IMG/VR virus record: IMGVR_UViG_3300046514_000372
Coordinates: 1 to 54,776 of that record
Length of the DNA: 54,776 bases
DNA from: a virus
Direction: 5' to 3' (one strand)
Of this stretch, positions 44,149-54,242 are shown piece by piece; within the stretch, counting starts at the first letter, position 1, and each line of letters opens with the position of its first letter. A model generated the notes under the pieces. It did not search any database, was not told the DNA's origin, and saw nothing but the letters and a program-made list of their open reading frames with translations. A program made the translations under genes and the position numbers.

Positions 44149-46721
44149 CAGCTCATCGTCCATTCCGCCACGTAGGCGTTGCCGGCCGTGCCGGTGACTT
44201 CCACCACAAACTCCATCACGCCGGCAGCGGTCGCCGCCGCAGTCGCCAGCGTGAACGCCTCCCACGTGGCCGAGCCCACCGTCATCGTGTAGAGCACGGT
44301 GTCCACCAGAATACCTATCGCTGGGTTTGCGAGCAGCACCAGACGCGGCTGCACGGCGCCGTTGTAACTGCCATCCTTGAGCACGAACACGTTCGGCGTC
44401 ACGGTGTCGCCGCTGTTCACCGCGACACGCTTGATGCTCGACCGCAGCACGGCGCCCGTGCTGAAGTTGCCCGTGATGGTCGGCGTGAGCTTCTCACTGA
44501 AGCCCGAGGTGTGAACGGTGCCGGTCTCGTAGGCCACGGTGCCGATGCCCCAGAACTTCCGGTCGTGCGCCACGGTGCCGTCGATTTGCTGACGCGAATA
44601 CATGTTGCCCGGAATGATGGACGCACCCGCCTGGGTGAGCTTCGTCGCGCTGGACATCGTGGTGTTCACGAAGAACATGCGCACGACGTTGTTCGTGGTG
44701 CCGGCGAACGCCACGTCGGTCGTGGAGTGCGTGGTTTTCGTGCCGCTCGCGACACCGAACGAGCAGTTGCGGAAGATGACTTCCGACATGCCCTGCGCAG
44801 CGGCTTGGTGCGAGAATCCCGTCGCTGTTGAGAACGTGGTGTCACCCGCGAACGTGCAGGTATCGAAAATGAGCGGCGCGCCCAGCGGGCCCTGCATGGT
44901 TACGTTGGTCGTGAGGTTGCCGAAGAACAGCCCGTTCTTGAAAACCGCGTTCGCTGCAATGAAACCGCTGACCAAACTGACCTGGCCGTTGTTACGCCAC
45001 GCTTTGAACCCCTGAACCGTCTGGTTGAGAATGTAGACGGTGAGCGTGGGAGAGCCCGCGCACGAGTGAACGACCGTGTTGTCGATGAGCCCAGGCGTCA
45101 TCTCCACACCGGATTCTACGATGCTGAACGCCGTGCTGCCGATGCAGCGGTTGCCCGAGGCCGCAACACCCTGTGCATCACTTATCGCCATCGTGCCGCC
45201 GAGTGGGGCGATGATAACGTTGTTGCGCGCCGTCCAGGTGATGTTGGTGGTGCCCGCAATCTGCAGCGCGGTGCCCGCGCCAGAGCCGATACCGACGAGG
45301 ACGTTGTTGTCGGCGGTGATGGTGGTGCCGCCCGACGTCGAGCTGAAGTTGACGCCCGGCTGGCCGGCTGTGCCGTAGTCGCGCAGCGTGCAATACTGCA
45401 TGTCGAACACTGAGCTGGTGCCGTAGCCGCCCGAGGAGACCAGGAGGATAGCGGTGTTCGAGCTGCCGAAGTAGCGGAAGCCGCACCACCGCAGTATCAC
45501 CGAGGTCGTGCCGCCCGCGCCGCTGGCCTGCCCGACGATGTCCATCATCGAGAAGCGTGCGCTGTTGTTCGAGCGAAACTCGACGTTGCGCGTGATGAGT
45601 GCGACCTCTGCGACGACATCGTTCGCGCCGCCATGCGCGTTGGTGAGCCCCACCGTGGTGACCATCGACGTGGCGCCCGCGTTCGCGTTGAGGATGCGCT
45701 CTTCCGACTCGCCCGTGGTGCGGGTGGTCGAGGCAATGGCGATAGTATCGGTAGCCAACCACCCGGTGTCGTCGTTCACGTTCAGCGTGGTGGCGGCGGC
45801 TGCGGCGTTCGCACTCAGCGTCGTGTAGTAGATGTCCTTGCCGGCCGTGCGCGACAGTCCACGAATCTCGACCGTCGCACCAGGGAGGATTTCGAAGCGC
45901 GAATCCATCGACGTCGTCATCACAAACTCAACGATAGCGCTGGAGTTGCGCGGAATCTCGTTGCCGCCCGAGGACCCACAGGTGTAAGTGCCGCCCGAGT
46001 AGACCACGATACTCCCGGTGAGCGAGAGGAAGTAAGCAATGCCGCCCGTGTTGCCCCACGTCAGCGTGCCGCCGTTGCAGATGTTGAGCGCCGCGTTCAC
46101 GTTCGCGTTGCGCGTCGTGCTGATGCCGGTCGCATTCCCGAACGTCGTGGCAGCGGTGTTGTCCATCGTCACCGCGCGGTTGTTGCCCGTGCCGGCGCCC
46201 GTCAGCTCGCGAGCGATAATCATGCGGTCGCCAGCGCCCGGCGCTGAGGTCGTGGTGGTGCGCACCTGGCGCGCCCAGTTGGCAGCGGTGCCGTTCGTCC
46301 ACAGCGTCACTGCCGTGGTGGTCGCGCTGATGTTCACTCGGATGAGGTAGCTGTCGGTGCCATTCGGGGTCACCGTGGCGCCGAAGTTGATGAAGAACCA
46401 GCCGCCCTCTTTGTTCGTGCCGTCGCACGTCACCAAGTCGGAGACGTTGACCGTCTTGGTAAGCGCGTTGGTTGCCGTGGTGCTGTTGCGCAGCACAACC
46501 GTGAGCGTGTTCGACGGCGAGCCCGCCGCACGCGCCTGGAGCTTCAGATAGACGCCGTCCACCGCAACCGCTGCGAGCACGAACACCGCAGAGTCCTGGG
46601 TGGCGACGGTGAGCGCCGTCTGCCCGCCTTCGGAGTCGAGCGCCGCCGTCGCGTCACACACGCCCCACGTCGCCGCCGTCGTGAAGGTGTTGTTCGCCGT
46701 GCAACCGAGGATTTTAGCCAT
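44148..46721 (-). CDS. Tail spike/fibre with beta-helix-like core, 857 aa
   Basis: Starts [20 protein letters not shown]. Ser/Thr/Asn/Gly-rich throughout. Residues about 230-560 have short repeating beta segments with Asn ladders (CNGGTLTWGNTGGIAYFL; LPGATVEIRGL; NNVLVGIGSGAG), as in right-handed beta-helix tail spikes. A C-terminal beta domain ends VAEWTMS. Likely receptor-binding or polysaccharide-processing spike. No catalytic residues can be named. Confidence 0.65.
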   Translation of the reverse strand: MAKILGCTANNTFTTAATWGVCDATAALDSEGGQTALTVATQDSAVFVLAAVAVDGVYLKLQARAAGSPSNTLTVVLRNSTTATNALTKTVNVSDLVTCDGTNKEGGWFFINFGATVTPNGTDSYLIRVNISATTTAVTLWTNGTAANWARQVRTTTTSAPGAGDRMIIARELTGAGTGNNRAVTMDNTAATTFGNATGISTTRNANVNAALNICNGGTLTWGNTGGIAYFLSLTGSIVVYSGGTYTCGSSGGNEIPRNSSAIVEFVMTTSMDSRFEILPGATVEIRGLSRTAGKDIYYTTLSANAAAAATTLNVNDDTGWLATDTIAIASTTRTTGESEERILNANAGATSMVTTVGLTNAHGGANDVVAEVALITRNVEFRSNNSARFSMMDIVGQASGAGGTTSVILRWCGFRYFGSSNTAILLVSSGGYGTSSVFDMQYCTLRDYGTAGQPGVNFSSTSGGTTITADNNVLVGIGSGAGTALQIAGTTNITWTARNNVIIAPLGGTMAISDAQGVAASGNRCIGSTAFSIVESGVEMTPGLIDNTVVHSCAGSPTLTVYILNQTVQGFKAWRNNGQVSLVSGFIAANAVFKNGLFFGNLTTNVTMQGPLGAPLIFDTCTFAGDTTFSTATGFSHQAAAQGMSEVIFRNCSFGVASGTKTTHSTTDVAFAGTTNNVVRMFFVNTTMSSATKLTQAGASIIPGNMYSRQQIDGTVAHDRKFWGIGTVAYETGTVHTSGFSEKLTPTITGNFSTGAVLRSSIKRVAVNSGDTVTPNVFVLKDGSYNGAVQPRLVLLANPAIGILVDTVLYTMTVGSATWEAFTLATAAATAAGVMEFVVEVTGTAGNAYVAEWTMS

Positions 46722-47671
46722 TAGTTGAAGTTCTGCGCGAATGCACCCAGATAGTTCGTGCCGTTATACATGAGCGACACGAGGTCAGTCTTCGAGGCGC
46801 CAGCCGAGATGACGGGCGCGGTGCCCGAGGGCCACTTGACGTTCGCCGGCCAGGTCACCGTGAAGCCGCCCGCGCCGGTCTTGAACTCGAACACGTAGCG
46901 CCCGCCGTCCACCGGGTTGCTCAGCGTGATGGTGACGTTGCCGGTCAGCGTGACGGTGTGCATGTTCGCCAGCGACAAGTCGATGGTGATGGCCGTGCTG
47001 CTGTTGCCATCGTCCACGCGCGGCGTATACGCCATCGCGGACTGTTCCAGTAGATTCCCTGTGGTGTCCGCGAAGCCGGCGAGCCGGTGCGCGGTGACTG
47101 TGCCCGGTCCCACCACGTTGCCGCCACCACCGCTGCCACCGCTCGCCGCCGGTCCCGGAGGACCCATCGGGCCCTCCTCGCCATCAGCGCCCGGCACGCC
47201 GCGCTCGCCCTGCGGTCCGATAGGTCCGCGCTCTCCCGGAGGACCCTGTGGGCCGGGCTCACTCCCGCCACCGTCGCCACCGTTGCCGATTTGGATAGCG
47301 CTCAGCACCTTGCCCGAGAGCTGCAGACCGCTGCCCACGAAGATTTCCTGGAACGGTCCGGGGAGCGTGTTCTCTCGCCCTATCAGCACACCAGGGCGCG
47401 TGGCGGGAACGAGCCCCGACAGGGGCAAGTGACCTTTGACACCATTCGACAGTTCGACTTGGTCCCACTGCGGGGTGTGGCCGGCGCCCGTGTTCGCCAC
47501 GTAGCGCGTGTCCTGCGTGGAGTCGCCGCCGAACACCGCAGGGTCGATTTTCCCGCTGTCGGTGAACTTCGACTGCACCGTGTTGACAGCGTTCTCGATG
47601 CTCTCCAGGTCCTTCAGGAGATAGTCGCGAACATCTTCCCACGCGCCGAGGACGTATTTGAGAAGGTTCAC
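46721..47671 (-). CDS. Collagen-like tail fibre, 316 aa
   Basis: GTG start ([18 protein letters not shown]) overlapping the previous stop as GTGA, with GGAG. Helical N-terminus; about residue 145-185 a run of Gly-X-Y triplets ([16 protein letters not shown] and on), a collagen-like shaft; then a C-terminal beta head ([30 protein letters not shown]) resembling fibre tips. Assembles probably as a trimer. Host recognition inferred. Confidence 0.75.
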   Translation of the reverse strand: MNLLKYVLGAWEDVRDYLLKDLESIENAVNTVQSKFTDSGKIDPAVFGGDSTQDTRYVANTGAGHTPQWDQVELSNGVKGHLPLSGLVPATRPGVLIGRENTLPGPFQEIFVGSGLQLSGKVLSAIQIGNGGDGGGSEPGPQGPPGERGPIGPQGERGVPGADGEEGPMGPPGPAASGGSGGGGNVVGPGTVTAHRLAGFADTTGNLLEQSAMAYTPRVDDGNSSTAITIDLSLANMHTVTLTGNVTITLSNPVDGGRYVFEFKTGAGGFTVTWPANVKWPSGTAPVISAGASKTDLVSLMYNGTNYLGAFAQNFN

Positions 47672-47991
47672 GAGGTCTGCTCCGGTCGCGCCTTGAGGGT
47701 GAACGCGTGAATCTCCCACCCCATCGTGTAGGTGAAGTCGAGCGCCGCCGTGCAAACGCCCGTGTCAGGATTCGTAACAACGATGGGGGCATCTCCAACA
47801 TGTGCGCCAGCCGGCGTGACACACGTTAGGTTCGTGCTGTTCACCCACACCACATCGGTGCAGGGGATGCCGCCAATCGTCACAGTCGGCGTCGCCACGA
47901 ACCCGGTGCCGACGACCGTGATGGCCGTGCCACCAAGCACCGTGCCGCTCGACGGAACGGAAGCGGACTGAACTGGCGTGGAGATAGGCAT
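47668..47991 (-). CDS. Single IPT/TIG domain protein, 107 aa
   Basis: TAATG start. One immunoglobulin-like domain (GTAITVVGTGFVATPTVTIGG; VVWVNSTNLTCVTPAG) and a tail [11 protein letters not shown]. Both domain and tail copy the end of the 791-aa protein encoded immediately upstream (LKARVEQES), so this is a tandem duplicate of that C-terminus. Confidence 0.75.
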   Translation of the reverse strand: MPISTPVQSASVPSSGTVLGGTAITVVGTGFVATPTVTIGGIPCTDVVWVNSTNLTCVTPAGAHVGDAPIVVTNPDTGVCTAALDFTYTMGWEIHAFTLKARPEQTS

Positions 47992-50366
47992 TAGCTCTCC
48001 TGCTCCACGCGCGCCTTGAGGTCCACGCGCTTGACGTTCCACTGACCGGTGGTGACAGGGTTCGGCACGAACGTGAACACCAGCGGCGTCGAGCACACTT
48101 GCGCGTCGGGATTGGTGACCGCTACCGCGTAGGTGCCGACTGCCATGCCCACCGGGACGTTGCACGTAATCCGAGTCGAGTTCACGAACACCACATTGGT
48201 GCAGGGCACGCCGCCGATGGTCACCGTGCAGCCCGTGACGAAGTCGGTGCCGGTGATGACCACCGCTTCACCACCCACCACATACGCAGTCGGCGGCGCG
48301 ATGCCGGTCTGCACGGGCGGCGGCAGTGGCGGAACCGGCGGGTCATCGTGTCCACCCGCGAGCATCAGGTAGGTGTAGATTTTCCCGGTCGTGTTGAGGT
48401 TCGCATGCACCGTGAAGGTGTTCGCACCGACAGCGGTGATAGCGGTCGCATCGAGCTGCGCGGTGTCGAAGCGCCGGCACACGCCACCAATCCAGATGTT
48501 GCGCTGGCGTGCGTCGTTGTGTCCGAGTATCACGCACGTGGGCGTCAGCGCGGACAGCGTGTCGGTGATGACGCGCGCCCCGGTGCCGTCGCCCGTGTAG
48601 GTGCCAATCGCCATGAGGTGCGTCGTCGTGAACACGCCCGAGGTGTTGAACCCGACGAAGTCGCAGCCCCACGCAGGGTAGGACAGCAGTCCGCCGAACT
48701 GGATAGAGCCGGCAGAGACGTCCTGGATGGCATCCGAGGCGAAGGCGCCCGTAGTTGAGATAAGGTCGCACGCCTGGTCGCCGCTCTGCCCAGGGCCCCG
48801 GAAGAAAGCAGCGGTGAACGACGTCGAGCCGTAGACACCGTTCTGAGCGAGCACCAGCTCGGGCGTCAGCGTGCCGAATCCGCTGCGGAAGTTCGCCGTG
48901 TGGTTGTCACTGGACGTCGGATACGGGCGCCCGTCGCGATACAGCATGCGCTGCGAAGGGTCGAACACTGCGACCACAGCGTAGGTGATGCCCGCCTCGT
49001 TGATGTTCGCCAGCGCCGAGGAGATGTGGAAGCCGCCGCGATACGCAATAATCGACGTGACGCTGTTCGAGTCGCTCCAGTGGCTGCGGCTCGCCGGCTG
49101 CGAGTCCCACCAGATTTGACCGGCAGAGCCCACCGAGTCCAGCCGCGAGATAACCATGAAGCTCGGCTCTTGGTCCGCCACAGCGATGTCTACCGCCGAG
49201 AGGTCAATCGTGTTGTAGTCGCCCGTGCCCACGTAGGTGGTGTTGAGCACGCGAATCACCCCGGTCGGCACAGCGTCGCCAGCGGTGTCGTGCTCGACAA
49301 TCGCGATGAGCCCCGAGATGCGCTGCGTGGTCGCGCTGGTCGTCTGCACGCCGACTTCGATGGTGTCGCTCGTTGACCAGCCGGTGCAGTCCACCAGCAC
49401 GCTGTTGTAGTTCGCCCCCACCACCGCAGGCGCGTAGACCGTGTCCACCCCGTTGCGGCGGATGACCATGCTCGTGGCCGAACCGTTGGTCTGATACATA
49501 CCCACGCGAATCGAGTTCAGCGTGCCCGTGATGCCGAGGCTCGCGAACGTCGCAAGCGTGAACGTCTGGACCGCGCCGCTGGAGCTAGCCGCGAGTGTGC
49601 CCGGTGGCGAGCTGCTCTGGGTGGAATACGGCATGTCCAGCATCGCGCGATAGTCGCGGCTCGCGTCTACCGTCCAGTCGTTGTGCGCGCCGAACCCCGT
49701 GAGAGGAATCTTCGTCGTGCGCGTGCTGCCAATGCGGGTGTTGCTGTCGATGCAGATTTCCGCCAGGTTCCAGAAGCACGTCGGCTCGACGCTGTTGTCG
49801 CCATACGAGATGATGTTGAAGCCAGCGCCCGTGAAGGTGTTGCCGCCCCACGAGCCCGTGAACGTGGTGCCCAGCTGCACGCTGTCCACGAAGATGTCCC
49901 ACGACCACGTATCCGTCGAGACAACCTGCGCCGTCTGGTAGTGAAACTCAATCAGGTATTTCGTGCCTACCACAAGCGCGCTGGTCGCTACCACATCCAC
50001 GTAGGTGCTGACGTTGTCCCACACCTGGAAGTGCAGCTTGGCATCGGAGGAGAAGCGAACGCGGACAGACTCGTGCGCGCCGCCGCCCACCCAGTTGACG
50101 TTGATAACCGTCATGCTGGAGACCGGCAGCGTCTCGTAGTCGAACCAGCAGCGGAACCACGCTTCGGTCTTCGTCGCCGCCGCCTGGTTGTCCAGCGGGT
50201 TGAGCCGCATCGAGCCCAGCGTCGAGGACTGCCGGCGCGCCCAGCCCATGCGGTTGAAGATAGCGGAGACAGGATTGAGCCCGGCGCTGGCGGACGCGAC
50301 GTCCGCAGACATGGACGTCACCTCGCCCGAGCGCATGAGCCCTGACCAGTAGGCGAGACGCGCCAT
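47991..50366 (-). CDS. Tail fibre with LamG-like and IPT domains, 791 aa
   Basis: Starts MARLAYWSGLMRSGEV. Residues about 70-220 look like a concanavalin/LamG jelly roll (EAWFRCWFDYETLP; WSWDIFVDSVQLGTTF), and a second such part lies about 390-560 (GQIWWDSQPASRSHW; QRMLYRDGRPYP). A Pro hinge precedes one IPT domain (about 690-770) and the end LKARVEQES. Likely a host-binding fibre or tail appendage. TAATG links it to the duplicate gene. Confidence 0.7.
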   Translation of the reverse strand: MARLAYWSGLMRSGEVTSMSADVASASAGLNPVSAIFNRMGWARRQSSTLGSMRLNPLDNQAAATKTEAWFRCWFDYETLPVSSMTVINVNWVGGGAHESVRVRFSSDAKLHFQVWDNVSTYVDVVATSALVVGTKYLIEFHYQTAQVVSTDTWSWDIFVDSVQLGTTFTGSWGGNTFTGAGFNIISYGDNSVEPTCFWNLAEICIDSNTRIGSTRTTKIPLTGFGAHNDWTVDASRDYRAMLDMPYSTQSSSPPGTLAASSSGAVQTFTLATFASLGITGTLNSIRVGMYQTNGSATSMVIRRNGVDTVYAPAVVGANYNSVLVDCTGWSTSDTIEVGVQTTSATTQRISGLIAIVEHDTAGDAVPTGVIRVLNTTYVGTGDYNTIDLSAVDIAVADQEPSFMVISRLDSVGSAGQIWWDSQPASRSHWSDSNSVTSIIAYRGGFHISSALANINEAGITYAVVAVFDPSQRMLYRDGRPYPTSSDNHTANFRSGFGTLTPELVLAQNGVYGSTSFTAAFFRGPGQSGDQACDLISTTGAFASDAIQDVSAGSIQFGGLLSYPAWGCDFVGFNTSGVFTTTHLMAIGTYTGDGTGARVITDTLSALTPTCVILGHNDARQRNIWIGGVCRRFDTAQLDATAITAVGANTFTVHANLNTTGKIYTYLMLAGGHDDPPVPPLPPPVQTGIAPPTAYVVGGEAVVITGTDFVTGCTVTIGGVPCTNVVFVNSTRITCNVPVGMAVGTYAVAVTNPDAQVCSTPLVFTFVPNPVTTGQWNVKRVDLKARVEQES

Positions 50367-52576
50367 TACAGGTCCCCGAACTCGATTTGGATGGAGCGCG
50401 ATTCGCTCATCACCAAGTCGGGCATATCCACCACGAGGAAGTCCACGTTCGCGTCAGTGCTCGGCGCATTCGCCGGGTCGCAGTCGATGACCGTCGCCGC
50501 GCTTGTCTCCTGCCCCAGGTCGCGGATGAGGAAGAACGCCATCGTCCCGCCGGTCACGCTTGCCACGAACGCGCTCGCGCACATCGTGCCCCAGTTGCTC
50601 ATCAGCCCGGCGCTGAAGAACGCCTTGGTGCGCACGCGTGCGGAGTAGGCGACGTTGGCGTCGTCCGTCACCGCTTCGCCGTCGCAGCGCTGGAGCAAGT
50701 CGCCCGCGTTCAGTCCGATGAACGGCCGTTTGCGCAGCGACGTTACGCTATCCACTGTAATGGCTTCGCTCAACAGCGTAATGCACAACGCCTCGGTGAT
50801 GCGCCCCTCGACCGTTGCCCAGCCGCGATACACGCTGCCGGCGTCCTTCGGTCGCAGCTCGCCCACTTGGAGCTTGATGCCGAAGTTCGGGGTGTTGTTC
50901 CCATCTACCGCCAGATACCAGATAGCCTGTTCCTTCTCGTGGTAGTAGACGCCACGCGCGACGATGTTCGTCGCCTTGAGGTTCACACGCTTCCAGGTGT
51001 TGCGCAGCCCCATGATTTGCAGCATGCCGCCCGCGCCCAGCATGAACGGTCCGATATGCGGGTCGGTGAAGAACAGGCAGGCCGCGCCGTTCTGGTCGAG
51101 CCCCGAGAACAGCGAGCCCTCGACGCAGCCACGCTTGTCGGTGATGCACGCAATGGTGTAGGCCCGGTCCACGTTGTTCGGGTTGTGGTTCGCCTTGTAG
51201 ATGTGCTCGTATTTGAAGGCATACCAGCTGCCGTTCACGCCGGCCGACAACCCGGTGACGGGCCCGCCCAAGCCGTTGTCGAGGTCCTGGTTGTTCGTGA
51301 TGTCGCCCGGCAGGCGCTCGTCGGCGCCCGGCAACGGGTCGTTGTGGACTGGTGTCCAGTAGACGCTCGACTGCTTCGTGACGTCGCTGAAGTGTCCACC
51401 GCTCACGAGCCGGTTGTCCACGCCAGCGAGGAACTTGTTGTTCCCCTGCAGCAGATACTGACCGATGCTGTCGCTCAGCGTGCCGGTGTCGCTGTAGGAG
51501 GTGAAGTCGGTTGCCGCCTTCTCCGCCAGTAGTGCGATGTCCTGCGAGGCGAGCGCGGTGTCGGTCAGCGACGGTGGGTTGTGCGAGTGCAGGTTCGCCT
51601 GGGTGATGAACGTGCCGCTCACGTCATACATCGCCCAGCCGCTCACCGGGAAGTTGGTGGCGCTCGGCGCGTAAGCGCCGGCAGGAACCTCGCCCGACAG
51701 AATCGCCTGGATGGCGTGCGAGGAGAGCTGCACGTAGCCTGGCGGAATCGTCACGTTCGAGGGCAGCGGGATAGCAGCGGTGTTCGTCGTGACCGTCAAG
51801 TCGTCCTGGATAGTGATGGCGACGGTTGTATACTGCATCCGGTAGAAGGTGACGTTGTCGCTCGACGCCTCCAGCTCCCAGTGGGTGGCGGCTTGGTCGC
51901 TGTAGGTCACCGGGCGCGTGATGCGGATGCTGCCCTCGGCGCCGGTCGGGATGACACTGACGCTCTCGGACGGTTCCGAGCGCACCAGGACGTTGTCGCT
52001 CGCGTCGTGGATGACGAAGCGCACACGGTAGTAGCGAATGCCCTGGAGGCCCGAGCCTGAGCTGAAGCTCGCAGCAGTCGGCGCGTCGGGCTGTTCGAGC
52101 CCCGCGCGGCGCAGGTTCGTCCCGTCCCACACGTGCATGCGGTCTTCGGTGCTGGGGTAGGCGACGAACAGCTTGCCGTTGATGCTGCACGCCTGGATAG
52201 CGTAGATGGCCGGCGCTGCGGTGAGCACGGCGTCGTCCAGCGGCGTGATGGTGTGCCAGGTGCCGGTGTTGTCCCGGCGCGCGATGCTCACCGAGGTGCC
52301 GGGTGTCGCCGCCACACAGAACCACTCGGGCAGCGTCGTGCCTCCGTCTGGGAACCACTCGACGGCGAACACCAGCGAGGTCTCATCTTCGAGCCCGCTG
52401 CCGGTGAGGTCCACGGGCGCGCAGCCCAGCCGGCGCTCGCCCATCGTGGAGTTCCAAAACTCGATGTTTCGTGCGAGCGTGCATTGGTCAGCTTCGAGTT
52501 GGTGCGGCGAGTTGAGGTCATCGAACCCACCCGTCAGGTCCTCGATGACCAGGGGCTTCAGCAGTGCGTCAGCCAC
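50366..52576 (-). CDS. Tail hub/tubular protein B-like, 736 aa
   Basis: The N-terminus VIEDLTGGFDDLNSPHQLEADQCTLARN matches the opening (GG-N/D-SP-x(4)-Q-x(4)-N) of T7 gp12 and P22 gp10-type tail hubs. The rest is beta-propeller-like with many Trp/Tyr strands. It forms the short tail nozzle below the adaptor. Length is close to T7 gp12 (794). Its gene follows the adaptor gene with the usual spacing. Confidence 0.75.
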   Translation of the reverse strand: MADALLKPLVIEDLTGGFDDLNSPHQLEADQCTLARNIEFWNSTMGERRLGCAPVDLTGSGLEDETSLVFAVEWFPDGGTTLPEWFCVAATPGTSVSIARRDNTGTWHTITPLDDAVLTAAPAIYAIQACSINGKLFVAYPSTEDRMHVWDGTNLRRAGLEQPDAPTAASFSSGSGLQGIRYYRVRFVIHDASDNVLVRSEPSESVSVIPTGAEGSIRITRPVTYSDQAATHWELEASSDNVTFYRMQYTTVAITIQDDLTVTTNTAAIPLPSNVTIPPGYVQLSSHAIQAILSGEVPAGAYAPSATNFPVSGWAMYDVSGTFITQANLHSHNPPSLTDTALASQDIALLAEKAATDFTSYSDTGTLSDSIGQYLLQGNNKFLAGVDNRLVSGGHFSDVTKQSSVYWTPVHNDPLPGADERLPGDITNNQDLDNGLGGPVTGLSAGVNGSWYAFKYEHIYKANHNPNNVDRAYTIACITDKRGCVEGSLFSGLDQNGAACLFFTDPHIGPFMLGAGGMLQIMGLRNTWKRVNLKATNIVARGVYYHEKEQAIWYLAVDGNNTPNFGIKLQVGELRPKDAGSVYRGWATVEGRITEALCITLLSEAITVDSVTSLRKRPFIGLNAGDLLQRCDGEAVTDDANVAYSARVRTKAFFSAGLMSNWGTMCASAFVASVTGGTMAFFLIRDLGQETSAATVIDCDPANAPSTDANVDFLVVDMPDLVMSESRSIQIEFGDL

Positions 52577-52579
52577 GGG

Positions 52580-53272
52580 TTACCGCCAGGTTCCGCGCAA
52601 CCGCCGCCGGTTTGCGCCGTATTTGTTTTGCAGGATGTCCTGATGCGCGCCGATGACCGCCTTGAGGGACAGCTCGTTCATGCCGTCTTCGAAGTCCTTG
52701 AGAAACTCGCGTGCGAGCGTCGGCTTTTCCATCTTGCGCAGCTCATCGCCCTTCGCGCCAATCACCAGTAGCTCGTGGAACTCCTCGCTAAACTCGGGCA
52801 CGTCGCTGCCGCTCAGCGTAGACTTACTCAGCTCGCATTCGAGCACGAGCGTCAGCGGGTCCGGGACCATCGAGTCGAGCTTGAACGTCACCGTGTCCGA
52901 GCCCTCCTTGAACCTGCACCACTTCGTTGGGATGTCGTTGGTCGCCAGCGTCGTGCGCATCTCGTCCGCCGAGATTTGGTCGAGCGCACGAGCGCGCGGG
53001 TTCGGGTCGTCCACAGTTGCCGGCGAGTGGTAGAAGATGCTCACAATCCGGGTGATGACCGGGTCGTTGTCGGCCGCAACCGTCTGCAGGTTCGTGCTCT
53101 GCGTGCAGTCGAAGTCAAACTCCGCCCGCGAGAACACGTTGAGCCCGAGCCGCCGCATGATGACGCGGTAGCGCCGATTGACGTGGGTGCCGATGCGCGT
53201 GATGGACTCGGTCTTGGTGGTGGCGATGTTGAGGTCGAGCGCCACCATGTCCACGATTTCGGTGAAGGTCAT
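52580..53272 (-). CDS. Head-tail adaptor, tubular protein A-like, 230 aa
   Basis: MTFTEIVDMVALDLNI then THVNRRYRVIMRRLGLN gives the helical start typical of gp11/gp4-type adaptors, followed by a beta domain and long C-terminal helices. Position before the tail hub and size support the call. It forms the ring between portal and tail. Confidence 0.65.
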   Translation of the reverse strand: MTFTEIVDMVALDLNIATTKTESITRIGTHVNRRYRVIMRRLGLNVFSRAEFDFDCTQSTNLQTVAADNDPVITRIVSIFYHSPATVDDPNPRARALDQISADEMRTTLATNDIPTKWCRFKEGSDTVTFKLDSMVPDPLTLVLECELSKSTLSGSDVPEFSEEFHELLVIGAKGDELRKMEKPTLAREFLKDFEDGMNELSLKAVIGAHQDILQNKYGANRRRLRGTWR

Positions 53273-53646
53273 TTGCTGAAGTATCCACCGCTGACGACGG
53301 GAACGCGGCTACCAGGAACGATGGCGCTCGCGGCTTTCGCAACGACGGCACGGGTGTCCATCGTCTGGGGCGCCGGCAGGGGTTTCGCTGCCTTCGCCTT
53401 GAACGGGGCCGGCGCCTTCGCGCTGTTGAACGGGTGCATCGGATGCAGATTCGGGTGCTTGAGTGGCGTGCCCATCTTCGGCGCCTTCTTCACGCGCGCC
53501 GCGTGACCGTGGGCAACCTTCTTGGCGTGCTTGTCTGCGTTGTGGAGCGCTGCCGCTACAGCCTGGTCCTGGGGGTGACCAGATGCCACCATCTCCGAGA
53601 TGTTGTTGGAGATGATGTCCCGTGTTGAGCCTGACTGTAGCGGCAT
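53269..53646 (-). CDS. Small basic virion-operon protein, 125 aa
   Basis: MPLQSGSTRDIISNNISEMV then GHPQDQAVAAAL is a motif common to small phage proteins (PLxSGxS-IxxNI-GxPxxQAxAxAL). A His/Lys/Pro-rich basic middle follows. Function unknown; DNA binding possible. ATGA-coupled to the adaptor gene. Confidence 0.65.
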   Translation of the reverse strand: MPLQSGSTRDIISNNISEMVASGHPQDQAVAAALHNADKHAKKVAHGHAARVKKAPKMGTPLKHPNLHPMHPFNSAKAPAPFKAKAAKPLPAPQTMDTRAVVAKAASAIVPGSRVPVVSGGYFSK

Positions 53647-53650
53647 GATG

Positions 53651-54139
53651 TTAGTCCTCTTCTGCCCGGCGCTTGGCGCGAGCTTCCACTTTCTGCTTGT
53701 CGGCGTCGGCCAAGATGGTCTTGAGCATCGACGTGAGGTCGGGGCCCGCCTTGACCATGAGCTGCATGCGCTGGTCCTGCGTGCCGTTGGAGTAGCGAAG
53801 GTGAATGCCCCGGTAGGAGCCGCGCTTCACGTCCACGACTTCGAAGAGGTAGCCCTCTTTGCCATCGGGAACAAAGCTGCCTTCGCGGAGCTTCGGGATG
53901 AGCACGTATTCGTCGTGCAGGAGGTCCTGCGGGTCCACCTTGGTGAAGTTCTGATAGAAGTCGCGCTCGAACTTGCGGACCTCGTTGGTGGGGTTCAGCG
54001 GGTTGCGCGGCACACGGTTCGCCACCGTGATGCGCGCTTTCGGCTGCACAGACACCAATGCGTCGGAGAATGCACGCGAGAGCGCCTCTACTGTCACTGT
54101 CGGACCGGGTTGTTCTTTGGGAGTATCGTTGGAAGCCAT
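53651..54139 (-). CDS. Hypothetical structural protein, 162 aa
   Basis: ATG 54139 (MASNDTPKEQPGPTV) after GAGGG; the longer in-frame start lies upstream of this site. An N-terminal disordered part, then a mixed domain (YLFEVVDVKRGSYRGIHLRY) and a basic coiled-coil end. First gene after the 54.2-kb terminator-like hairpin. Unrecognised. Confidence 0.6.
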   Translation of the reverse strand: MASNDTPKEQPGPTVTVEALSRAFSDALVSVQPKARITVANRVPRNPLNPTNEVRKFERDFYQNFTKVDPQDLLHDEYVLIPKLREGSFVPDGKEGYLFEVVDVKRGSYRGIHLRYSNGTQDQRMQLMVKAGPDLTSMLKTILADADKQKVEARAKRRAEED

Positions 54140-54209
54140 TGGCTTACCCTCGTGTGCTGGGTTGTCGAAGGTGAGAGTGGCACACAAACTTCCCACACCC
54201 TAGAGTGAA

Positions 54210-54229
54210 GCGGGGCCCGAAGGCCCCGC
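54210..54229 (-). terminator. Hairpin terminator with UUCG tetraloop
   Basis: On the minus strand GCGGGGCC-TTCG-GGCCCCGC, perfect 8-bp stem (54229-54210), then TTCACTC. It lies 13 bases after the 121-aa gene. Stable; may reduce read-through after the capsid-region genes. Confidence 0.7.
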
Positions 54230-54242
54230 CCCATGTCGAGTC

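Noticed and set aside
49683-51532. Long plus-strand frames opposite the tail fibre and tail hub genes
   Set aside because: Arg/Val/His-rich shadow translations of the minus-strand structural genes.
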